Below are positions 1 to 6,989 of a stretch of DNA of 11,401 nt, in pieces. The stretch is from NCBI GenBank assembly GCA_036939355.1, contig JALLAP010001365.1, positions 1 to 11,401 on the forward strand, read 5' to 3'. The position numbers and the translations under genes were made by a program. The notes beneath the pieces were generated by a model. The model was given only the letters and a program-made list of their open reading frames with translations. It had not been told where the DNA came from and made no database searches. This DNA comes from Thalassiosira profunda (taxonomy: Eukaryota; Bacillariophyta; Thalassiosirophyceae; Thalassiosirales; Thalassiosiraceae). Positions within the stretch are counted from its first letter, which is position 1. Every line of letters starts with the position of its first letter.

Positions 1-1904
1 CGCCTGAAGACGACGGGGGCTCTCGTGATGGTGCACAGTCGGATGAAATCAGCAGTATTGAAGAGGGGGAGACAGCATTTGCAAATGACGGCACTGATCC
101 TCCGGACGAGAATGACGAAGAGTCTTCTTGGGCGACATTTTTATCGATGCCGTCAAACGCCCACCTGCAATCGTACTACCGTCGGCATCGCAAGAAGATT
201 GGGACACTCCTCATCTCGGTTATATCGCTCTGGGTATACAATCAAATCAGAAGATCGAGGCGCCAGCGGAGACAACTGCGGTACGGGAGATACAGCAACC
301 GAAGGGAGTCTCAATTGTTGGGCGTGTGTCGATGGTTGATACAGCTGCTGTCACCCGCGAGGATTGCAAAATACCTCCAGCAGCTGATAGCAAAAGGGGC
401 TTTGGCGCGGAAGAAGCTACCACAGTCTCCACCCTGGAGCAAGGCTGCAACTACACCGCTGTCGCATCTGCTCTCGTTGGCCAAAAGTGGGAACGTTTCA
501 AAGCTGATGGTCCGTGGCTCGGCTCTATCCTATCTTCATTCAGTGCAGTCCTCTGCAAGTCAGCGTTGGAGTCAAACCACGCTCCCCTCCCAGAACCCTG
601 GAGTCCTCAACGAGATCATTTCCAGCTTGCTGAAAAGTGGCTGCGATGATATCACCACCTTGCCTCCATCTCTGTGGCAAAGGTTTCTCAGAGGACCTGC
701 AGTGATGACCTTGCCTTTTGCCTATTTGGGAGCACTTTATTGGATGATGCGGCGGCTGCAGCGCCAGCAATTTGACGAGGAAGGCGGGGGCGACTCCTGG
801 AAGGGAGGGAGTGGCCACAACGGCACTTCTCGTCATGCAACAACTTTTGACGATGTGGCTGGAATAGACTCATCGCTACAAGAGTTATCGGAAATCATTT
901 CTTACATGAGAGACCCATCAACGTTTCACTCTGTGGGAGCGCAACCTCCAAGAGGGATTCTTCTCTCGGGCCCGCCCGGATCTGGCAAGACATTGCTTGC
1001 GAGAGCAATTGCCGGGGAGGCTTCGCGAAGTGCGGACGGCATTTCTCACATTGGCGGAAACACCATCGATTGTTTTGCCGTTTCCTCGGGGAGCGAGTTC
1101 GTGGAGACTTACGTTGGGCGAGGGGCGGCGCGCGTGCGGAGCTTGTTCAAGAAAGTGAGGGAAGAAGCACTGCGCAACTTCAAGCTGCGGCAAAGGAGAC
1201 AGTTGACGCGATGGAACAGTGTTTCGAATGATGGCTCCAGATTGGCAGGGAGTGATAGAGGCATCGTGAGACGAGCAGCGTCACACGTTGGCAACAGTGC
1301 GTCAGATCTGTGGGAAAGCATGCACTCTCTAGTGGTCCGAGGAGAACCAGCCTCCAACGAAGACGTGCACCAAAGGCCAATGGCAATAATCTTCATCGAT
1401 GAGATTGACGCGCTGGCCAAGAGGCGAGACTCAGGTTTTGGGCTGCCGCAGTCGCTCGGCGGAGGCGGATGCGACGAGAGAGAGCAGACTTTGAATCAGC
1501 TGCTTACAGAAATGGACGGGTTTGTTTCTGGAGGCTCGACCTCTGGAGTCAACGTCATCGTGATTGCCGCAACGAATCGCCCCGAGGTACTGGACCCAGC
1601 CATCATGAGGCCCGGTCGATTTGATCGACATGTGCGGGTGTCACTGCCCGATGCGCGGGGAAGGGAGGCGATATTGCGTGTGCACGCCCGTCGCATCAGA
1701 TGGGATCGATCCACGGTGGATTTCCGCAAGCTGCCAACCGAAGGCTTTTCGGGAGCGGATCTGAAGAACGTCATCAACGAAGCGGCGCTCCTGGCAGTGA
1801 GAAGTGGAAGTCCAGTGGTGACCCAAGATCACTTGCTGAAGGCATCACAGAGGGTTAGGTCGATGTCAAATTATGGATTATCCGGGCGCAAAGACTTCAG
1901 ATAG
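1..1904 (+). CDS. FtsH/Yme1-like membrane AAA+ ATPase without peptidase domain (5' partial)
   Basis: The reading frame is open from the left edge (first full codon at 3), so the start lies outside; the ATG at 147 is internal. About 633 residues are visible. In order they are: an acidic stretch, a basic segment and hydrophobic helix near 190-245, a second helix near 699-750, then an AAA+ module opening with FDDVAGID. Walker A GPPGSGKT is at 969-992, the pore-loop-like [10 protein letters not shown] follows, Walker B IIFIDEID is near 1386-1409, and the second region of homology [11 protein letters not shown] with MRPGRFDR is near 1569-1628. An alpha-helical lid follows ([16 protein letters not shown]). 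This order is that of FtsH/Yme1/FtsHi proteins, which extract or unfold membrane proteins in mitochondria or plastids. The protein stops about 17 residues after the lid, with no HEXXH zinc peptidase. Roughly 70 extra residues separate the pore loop from Walker B. The organelle cannot be assigned because the N-terminus is missing. Confidence 0.88.
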   Translation, partial: PEDDGGSRDGAQSDEISSIEEGETAFANDGTDPPDENDEESSWATFLSMPSNAHLQSYYRRHRKKIGTLLISVISLWVYNQIRRSRRQRRQLRYGRYSNRRESQLLGVCRWLIQLLSPARIAKYLQQLIAKGALARKKLPQSPPWSKAATTPLSHLLSLAKSGNVSKLMVRGSALSYLHSVQSSASQRWSQTTLPSQNPGVLNEIISSLLKSGCDDITTLPPSLWQRFLRGPAVMTLPFAYLGALYWMMRRLQRQQFDEEGGGDSWKGGSGHNGTSRHATTFDDVAGIDSSLQELSEIISYMRDPSTFHSVGAQPPRGILLSGPPGSGKTLLARAIAGEASRSADGISHIGGNTIDCFAVSSGSEFVETYVGRGAARVRSLFKKVREEALRNFKLRQRRQLTRWNSVSNDGSRLAGSDRGIVRRAASHVGNSASDLWESMHSLVVRGEPASNEDVHQRPMAIIFIDEIDALAKRRDSGFGLPQSLGGGGCDEREQTLNQLLTEMDGFVSGGSTSGVNVIVIAATNRPEVLDPAIMRPGRFDRHVRVSLPDARGREAILRVHARRIRWDRSTVDFRKLPTEGFSGADLKNVINEAALLAVRSGSPVVTQDHLLKASQRVRSMSNYGLSGRKDFR

Positions 1905-1936
1905 ATTCCCGGCAAGCACTGTAATGGGAGTTGATG

Positions 1937-3020
1937 CTAATGGAAGGAGTTCCCCTCCAACATATCGTCAATGTCAATGACCTTCCAGTTACCCGCAGTT
2001 CTCTCTGTTTCGCCTCTCTTTCTCTCTGTCACACATTCAAACCTCACGTTGTGCACAGTTTCCTCTTCCTCCTCATCGTCGTGCATTCCCTGCAGCACAA
2101 CCTCATTGGACGCACCCCTCACTTGGAAAAACTCGGAGCAGGTGATTGATGCATCGGCAACGACTGTCCTCTTGTATACGTCTGCCTGACCTATTTCTCG
2201 GGCCAGATCATACGTCTTTTTGGGCAATGAGAGAAGTTTCAGCATCCGACAATATTCACAACGCCACATAGTACACTTCAAAACGCACCATCCGTTTCAC
2301 CTCCTCCGCCGACTTGGTCTCCGCAAAAGCTTGTTCGATTCTCAGGTAGCCTCCCTTGAGTTCAGGCTTCTTTTCAACGATGTCGCGGGATAACATCGGT
2401 ACAACGAACATTGATTGCAATTTTGCGTCGATTGGACGCGTGGAGAGCTTTAGATGCAACTTGTCCGGATCAACTGATTTGTATTGTTCAACGAGAGCCT
2501 TGTCCATCATTTGCCGCAGGTATTCATTTTCCATTAGACTGCTCTCCTCAGCATCGGCGGTGATAGACGAGTCCATTGAAATGCCCCCATCATTCTTCAC
2601 CACTACTGCGCCCCGAAATACACTTCTCAATAGTTCCGCCAACGCCAATCCAAAGGCTGTTGCAAAGTGATCCGCCATATCTTCCTCCCACTCGTGCGCA
2701 TATCCAAACGGAAGTGGCACCGCATCCAATAGCGACAAGTCCAATTCTCGACAGGCGAGGAACCGGCGGAGGAAGCGCGCTCTAAAATTGTTAGGCATCC
2801 CGCTGAGGTCGTCTCTTTCATCGAAACGCTCTGGAAGGATGCTTTGATGCCTCCACGGAAAGTGGGCCGTCGTCTGCTGGCCATCATCAGACGACGCCCC
2901 CGAGCTCGAGGCGCGCCATTGCCATTGCAGCCCCCCACGGCTAATCGCTGTTGCCCTTATCACGGATTGCAAACAGCGACCATTGCCAGCGATGGGTCGA
3001 TAGAGGAAGGAGGACGCCAT
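1937..3020 (-). CDS. Conserved protein of unknown family, putative mitochondrial, tandem copy 1
   Basis: Two exons, complement(join(1937..2215,2301..3020)), give 332 residues. The ATG at 3020 is the first after an in-frame TAG at 3108-3110. The N-terminus is rich in Arg, Ser and Ala and lacks acidic residues for about 40 positions, which suggests a mitochondrial presequence. The body has FPWRH and LPER (residues 54-65), a helical hydrophobic stretch (TAFGLALAELLRSVF), a central ENEYLRQMMDK block, and a C-terminal NTF2-like-looking strand region ending GNWKVIDIDDMLEGNSFH. The splice was chosen by comparison with copy 2: joining ...KSAEE to TYDLAREI gives gap-free alignment over this stretch and keeps the frame (phase 0). 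I do not recognise the family; a Tim44/MBA1-like NTF2 fold at the C-terminus is only a guess. Unspliced, the frame would end after 254 residues. Confidence 0.72.
2216..2300 (-). other. Spliceosomal intron (85 nt) in tandem copy 1
   Basis: On the minus strand the donor is GAG|GTGAAA and the acceptor CCCAAAAAG|ACG, with a pyrimidine-rich stretch (CTTCTCTCATTGCCC) before it and a CTGAA branch-like site about 25 nt from the end. Phase 0. The boundaries rest on protein alignment with copy 2, which has no intron here. A donor at GTGCGT (plus 2291-2286) is closer to consensus but would add four residues without a counterpart in copy 2. Confidence 0.65.
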
Positions 3021-3231
3021 GTCCTTTGCCGACGCGGGTGAGGAAGTGAGGAGGGCGGCGGTCGGTGGTCGGTGGGGGTTGTACGTAAGTACGTACTTAA
3101 GCGCTACCTACCTACAGACTGCTCTCTCCCTCCTCATTTCTCTGCTCAACATCCGTCCAATGCAACAACACAATTGATTTCCTGATTGTGTAATAGGATA
3201 CCGCACTAAGAAGAACCAATCCGATGACCGG
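3021..3231. promoter_or_regulatory. Spacer between tandem copies with a 14-bp ACGT palindrome
   Basis: These 211 bp hold the 3' flank of copy 2 and the presumed promoter of copy 1. A perfect palindrome, TAAGTACGTACTTA, lies at 3086-3099, 66-79 bp upstream of the copy 1 ATG, and is preceded by another GTACG. ACGT cores are typical bZIP targets, so a regulatory role is possible but unproven. No TATA box is evident and no coding potential is seen. Confidence 0.35.
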
Positions 3232-4267
3232 CTAATGGAACAAGTTGCCCTCCAGCAAATCATCGACGTCAGTCAGCTTCCAATTGCCGATTTCTCTCTC
3301 TTCTCCATCCTCGCTCTCGTCTGTGACAACTTCAAAGCGGACAATGTGGGCCGTCTCCTCCGCTTCCGATCCATCTTGCATGCCCTGTACCACACGCCCG
3401 CTAGAATCTTTGATCTGGAAGAACTCCAAGCACCGAATCGACGCCTCGGCAATCACCGTGCGTTTGTCGGGACCGTGCTTTGCAAAGTCGATCAGCAGGT
3501 CGAAGTAGTGTTCGTCGAACCCGTTCTCGTCGTACGCAGTGTGCAAGCGGTAAATGGCGCCTCGGAGGTATGGATCTTCCTCAACAATCTCACGTGTCAA
3601 CCCCGGTACCGGCACGGCAAAGATGTGCTCCAGTTTGGCCCCGATGGGCTGCAAACAGAACTTGATTTGCAAGTCCTCTGGGTTGACCTGACAGTACTCT
3701 CTGATGAGCTTCTTGTCCATCATGCCCCTCAGATACTCGTTCTCTTCGACACTTTCATACGCATCGTCTTCTCTAGCGTTTTGATCCGACGCGGAGTCTA
3801 TCGAGATGATACCGTTTTCATGCGTCACAGGAACTGCGGGGTAAAGAGGCAGGCAAGCATCAGTAACGGCGTGAGCAGCAGATTACACTCCGGCAGGATT
3901 GATACCTAGACATACCTCGAAATAGACACCGCAACAGCTCCGCCATTGCAAACTCAAACCCGACCGCGAAGTTGATCGACAAGTCGACCTCCCACGCGTG
4001 CTCATGAAACGGGACGGGCAGCACGTCCCACGCCGAGTGGTTCAGCTCGCGCGCGGCGATGAACTTTCGGAAGAGCGGCGGGTCTCGCGCCGTCGGATTG
4101 AAGGCCCCGGAGAAATCGTTGTGCTCGAGCACGCGCTCCGGCAGGACAGCTTTGTGCCTCCAAGGGAAGAGCTTGTCGGACGCGGCGGTGGTCGAGGCAG
4201 CGCGGGCCCCCGAACTCAGCGACGCCGGCAGCGATCTGTGGAGCCTTCTCAGCGCGGAGGCGTTCAT
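3232..4267 (-). CDS. Conserved protein of unknown family, putative mitochondrial, tandem copy 2
   Basis: Two exons, complement(join(3232..3833,3916..4267)), give 317 residues. The ATG at 4267 is preceded in frame by TGA two codons upstream. The start MNASALRRLHRSLPASLSSG is Arg/Ser/Ala-rich without acidic residues, a mitochondrial-like presequence. The protein matches copy 1 along its length: FPWRHKAVLPER (residues 34-45), AMAELLRCLFR, VEENEYLRGMMDK, KRTVIAEASIRCLEFFQ, and the ending GNWKLTDVDDLLEGNLFH. The two genes are therefore a tandem duplication, now clearly diverged. An acidic loop (DESEDGEERE) precedes the conserved C-terminus. The family is not recognised; function inside mitochondria is inferred only from the presequence. 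Confidence 0.78.
3834..3915 (-). other. Spliceosomal intron (82 nt) in tandem copy 2
   Basis: The minus strand reads CGAG|GTATGT at the donor and CTTTACCCCGCAG|TTC at the acceptor, with a branch-like TTACTGAT about 27 nt upstream and a clear polypyrimidine tract. Removing 82 nt joins ...LLRCLFR to PVTHENGI through a split Val codon (phase 1) and restores the frame shared with copy 1. Retention would truncate the protein at 135 residues. Copy 1 is uninterrupted at this site. Confidence 0.88.
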
Positions 4268-4739
4268 TCTTCAGCGGAATCGCAGATTCTGAGGGTAGCG
4301 GCCTGATGTTTATGCGCTACTATGAAGCGGCGGCCCTTGACTTTGTTCTGTGGGGGGCGGGAGGTTGATGGCGAGTTCGTGAAATCTTTCGTGACACCTC
4401 GAACCTCTTTAACGTCTCAAGCGGATACCATTTTTGATACTGTTCCGACGTATGTACATTTTGATTTCCAATTTTCGTACAGTCGAAATTTTTTGCAAAC
4501 CCGGCCCTGCCCCCGCCCCGGTCTCCTCGGCCCAGCCCCATGAGACATCCCACAACCCAAGAAGCAGCTAAGCGCCAGAGTTGTGGGCAACGACTGAGTT
4601 GCAATTGGAGGGTCGGCAACGTGGCAAACACAAGACGTGCACGGAGGGGGCGCCAAAGCTTCCGGCTTGCAGGCAACGAGGTGGGGAGTTGTCACGGCAT
4701 AGAGAGGAAGGAATCTTCTGCAGAGCAAACGCTAACAAC
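4268..4739. promoter_or_regulatory. Divergent intergenic region between tandem copy 2 and the tetraspan gene
   Basis: These 472 bp separate two divergently transcribed genes and should hold both promoters and 5' leaders. An AT-richer core (about 4400-4500) contains GTATGTACATTTTG, followed by a C-rich tract (about 4500-4540). A weak inverted repeat is present: CCCACAAC at 4549-4556 and GTTGTGGG at 4580-4587. Short open frames exist here but none has recognisable protein features. Confidence 0.4.
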
Positions 4740-5513
4740 ATGGGGTGCGTCAGATGCTGCTCCTGGCCGAATGGATTTGCCACTCTCGGTCCCTGCTTTC
4801 TCTCCCTCGCGGCCTTCGTGCTGACGTCCATCAGCCTCTATTCTTGCGATTACGCCGAAACGACCATCGCCGGCGAGGGCTTGGGTCTCGGCCTGGTGTA
4901 CCGCGAGGCGATGGACGGAGATTTTTGGAGTATCTCCTCCTCGAGCTCCGGCGGCTATTGCACGAGTTATGTCTGGGCGGCGGATTCGTCGGTATCTCCG
5001 CTCGATGGGACGTTTTCTGCTGCGCAGGGATTTGGGTTTGCCGCCTGGATTGTGGGCTGGGTTATGGCAATTGCAGTGTGGTCGGTGGCGCCGTGCGTGG
5101 CCTCCTCCAGGACGGGGTGGAGGATTATTGGCGGTTTGCTCTTTACCATTGGATTGTTCCAACTTTTGACGCTGCTGATTCTGGCATCGAGCGTCTGCTC
5201 GAGAGGGTGCTCCTTAAAGAGCGGCGGCATCGTCGGAGTCGTGGCGTTTCTCACGTGGTGGGCCGCGGCGGGTATCTGCTTCATGGTCCCGGAACCGACC
5301 ACCGAGCCATCTGCTCCTCAACCGGCAACCCCAGCAGTGCAGGAACTTCCGACGGTGCAGACCGTTCCCAACGCGACGACGGAAACCACAACCCAGCGCG
5401 TGGAGGCGGACGGTACGATCATCAACGAAACGGTAACGACCGCACCCGACGGAACGTTCACTGTGAAGTCCGAAATTATACCCCCTGTAACGGCGGCGCC
5501 TTTCAAAGTGTGA
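4740..5513 (+). CDS. Four-transmembrane (tetraspan/claudin-like topology) membrane protein
   Basis: This gene encodes 257 residues from the ATG at 4740, in the favourable context AACAACATGGG; the frame is open upstream but has no earlier ATG. The start MGCVRCCSW has Gly2 and a Cys cluster, as in N-myristoylated and palmitoylated proteins. Four hydrophobic helices follow: FATLGPCFLSLAAFVLTSIS, FGFAAWIVGWVMAIAVWSV, IIGGLLFTIGLFQLLTLLIL and GIVGVVAFLTWWAAAGICFM. The first loop is long (about 60 residues), Ser-rich and contains several Cys; the second outer loop carries CSRGC. The tail of about 70 residues is rich in Pro, Thr and Val with hydrophilic repeats. The topology resembles claudin/tetraspan proteins, but I see no CCG tetraspanin signature and cannot assign a family. 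Function unknown. Confidence 0.8.
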   Translation: MGCVRCCSWPNGFATLGPCFLSLAAFVLTSISLYSCDYAETTIAGEGLGLGLVYREAMDGDFWSISSSSSGGYCTSYVWAADSSVSPLDGTFSAAQGFGFAAWIVGWVMAIAVWSVAPCVASSRTGWRIIGGLLFTIGLFQLLTLLILASSVCSRGCSLKSGGIVGVVAFLTWWAAAGICFMVPEPTTEPSAPQPATPAVQELPTVQTVPNATTETTTQRVEADGTIINETVTTAPDGTFTVKSEIIPPVTAAPFKV

Positions 5514-5623
5514 TGTCGTCAGCGTGAAATTCGGAGGGATCGGGGATATTGTTGACAGTCGACATCCCATCTCAAAGTGTGATTCCCCACCGCCGTTGTC
5601 GGTGGCCCCTCTCAAAATGTAAC
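5503..5623 (+). repeat. Three spaced copies of a TCAAARTGTRA motif
   Basis: TCAAAGTGTGAT occurs at 5503-5514, spanning the tetraspan stop codon, and again at 5572-5583. A diverged copy, TCAAAATGTAAC, is at 5612-5623. Each is preceded by a pyrimidine- and C-rich stretch. A small hairpin, CCACCG/CGGTGG with a 7-nt loop, lies at 5587-5605 between copies two and three. This may be a degenerate tandem duplication of the gene's 3' end. Confidence 0.5.
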
Positions 5624-6002
5624 TTGTCAGTGATGTTGAAATCGGGAACTCTTTCCTACTTGAGTGCTTGGGAAATCTTGAAACACACAGAGCCAACACT
5701 CACAGTGGTCGGAGAGCTGTCCCGGGCTGTTGAGAGCGCAGAGGGAGAGCAGAGGGGCACCAAAGGTAATTTCCTTGATTGCCAAAGGGGAAGGAGGTTA
5801 CGATACGTGAGGTTACAGCGGTGTACTTCGTACGTACGTACGTACGTACGCAAATCCGCTCCCGCCTCCATCCGTCCCACAGCCACAGCCACAGCAGCCC
5901 GAGCATCCCCCCTCGCCTCCCGCTCGGACCGACGGCGCCGCCTCCCCCGCCGTGCCTCGCGGCCCTTCCATACCCTCCACTTCCATCTTGTTCACCTTCA
6001 CC
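5514..6002. promoter_or_regulatory. Tetraspan 3' flank and menB promoter region
   Basis: This 489-bp non-coding stretch carries the repeated motif at its left end, the (CGTA)5CG tract at 5829-5850, and a long pyrimidine/proline-codon-rich stretch (about 5855-6000) leading to the menB start. No TATA box is clear. In the menB frame a TGA at 5808-5810 and the lack of an ATG before 6003 fix the region as untranslated. Confidence 0.4.
5829..5850. repeat. (CGTA)5CG microsatellite, a perfect 22-bp palindrome
   Basis: A run of five CGTA units plus CG, self-complementary over all 22 bp, lies 153-174 bp upstream of the menB ATG. Related ACGT-rich sequences occur at 3081-3099 and 7327-7350. It could be a bZIP-type binding cluster or simply a tetranucleotide microsatellite. 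Confidence 0.8.
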
Positions 6003-6953
6003 ATGGCCGATCCAGCGTCGATGAGCGCGGCGCGCTCGTCCTCCAAGACGGCGCCGCCCACCCCTCGCCGCGACGGCTTCCACCTCGTGCCCTCGCACCC
6101 GATTTCTTACGACCTCGACCTCACCCAATCCCAATCCTTCCAGGACATCACGTACCATGTGTCGACGTCCGACCACGTGGCGCGGATCGCTTTCAACCGG
6201 CCGCAGGTGTTGCACGCCTTCCGGCCGACGACGATCAACGAGGTCCGGAGGGCGCTCGAGTATGCGCAGGACGATACGCGGGTGTCGGTGATCATACTGA
6301 CGAGCAACATCGTCGACGATCGGACGCCCGCCTTTTGCGCGGGGGGCGACCAATCGGTACGCTCGTCGGACGGCGGATACGACGACGGCTCCGAGGCGGC
6401 GCCGCGCCTGCGGGTGCTTGATTTGCAAATCCAGATGCGACGGTGTCCCAAGCCCATCGTGGCCGTCGTGCGGGGCTACGCCATCGGCGGCGGCCACATC
6501 TTGCACATGTGCTGCGACCTTACCCTCGCGGGGGAGGACGCGGTGTTCGGGCAGGTGGGACCGCGGATGGGGAGCGTCGACGCCGGATACGGCAGCGTCC
6601 ACCTCGCTCGGTCGGTGGGACAGAAGAAGGCGCGCGAGGTGTGGTTTCTCTGCAAGTATTACTCGGCCGAGGAGGCGCTGCAAATGGGATTAATCAACGC
6701 GGTGTTTCCGGTCGACAAGCTGGAAGGAGAGGTGGGACGGTGGGTGCGGCGGATGGGCAGTCTGAGCCCTACGGCGTTGGCGGTGGCCAAAGCGGCCATT
6801 AACGCGGACCAGGACGGGAGCGCGGGGATATCGTTGATGGGAGGGCACATCACGAGGCTATTTTACATGAGCGACGAGGCAAAGGAGGGGAGGGAGGCGT
6901 ATTTGGAGGGCCGGAAGCCGGAGTTTCGGAAGATTCCCCAGAGCAAACTGTGA
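6003..6953 (+). CDS. menB: 1,4-dihydroxy-2-naphthoyl-CoA synthase (naphthoate synthase), PTS1-bearing
   Basis: This crotonase-fold enzyme of 316 residues closes o-succinylbenzoyl-CoA to 1,4-dihydroxy-2-naphthoyl-CoA in phylloquinone/menaquinone synthesis. The ATG at 6003 (TTCACCATGGCC) is the first in frame after a TGA at 5808. MenB hallmarks are present: CAGGDQSVR (GGDQ at residues 114-117), RLRVLDLQIQMRRCPKPIVAVVRGYA in outline, AIGGGHILHMCCDLT (GGGH 162-165), FGQVGPRMGSVDAGYGS, and GQKKAREVWFLCKYYSAEEAL. Gln184 and Gly186 match the bicarbonate-binding pair of type I, bicarbonate-dependent MenB, and Asp193 matches the conserved catalytic-site Asp. The first 55 or so residues precede the catalytic domain and lack a plastid signal peptide. 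The protein ends in SKL, a canonical peroxisomal PTS1. Its stop is 36 bp from that of the convergent hydrolase. Confidence 0.95.
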   Translation: MADPASMSAARSSSKTAPPTPRRDGFHLVPSHPISYDLDLTQSQSFQDITYHVSTSDHVARIAFNRPQVLHAFRPTTINEVRRALEYAQDDTRVSVIILTSNIVDDRTPAFCAGGDQSVRSSDGGYDDGSEAAPRLRVLDLQIQMRRCPKPIVAVVRGYAIGGGHILHMCCDLTLAGEDAVFGQVGPRMGSVDAGYGSVHLARSVGQKKAREVWFLCKYYSAEEALQMGLINAVFPVDKLEGEVGRWVRRMGSLSPTALAVAKAAINADQDGSAGISLMGGHITRLFYMSDEAKEGREAYLEGRKPEFRKIPQSKL

Positions 6954-6989
6954 TACAGGAAGATGCAGTGACGATGCAGAAAAAAGCCA

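Noticed and set aside
147..149. ATG at 147 as the start of the AAA+ ATPase
   Set aside because: The frame is open to the left edge with a plausible acidic segment, so the true start is probably outside the window.
3235..3909. Plus-strand open frame of 224 residues across tandem copy 2
   Set aside because: It is antisense to a conserved exon and runs through the intron; the minus-strand product aligns with its paralog.
4322..4543. Small plus-strand frame (73 residues) in the divergent spacer
   Set aside because: No recognisable domain, targeting signal or compositional evidence; a chance ORF in a promoter region.
4581..4739. N-terminal extension of the tetraspan protein from a TTG at 4581
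   Set aside because: No ATG lies in this stretch, and the ATG at 4740 has good context and begins a plausible MGC-type N-terminus.
5952..6002. N-terminal extension of MenB from a GTG at 5952
   Set aside because: A eukaryotic gene is expected to start at ATG; 6003 is the first in-frame ATG and has a strong context.
5700..6683. Long minus-strand open frame opposite menB (327 residues)
   Set aside because: Composition is Arg/Gly/His/Val-rich as expected from the complement of a GC-rich gene, and menB on the plus strand has complete family motifs.
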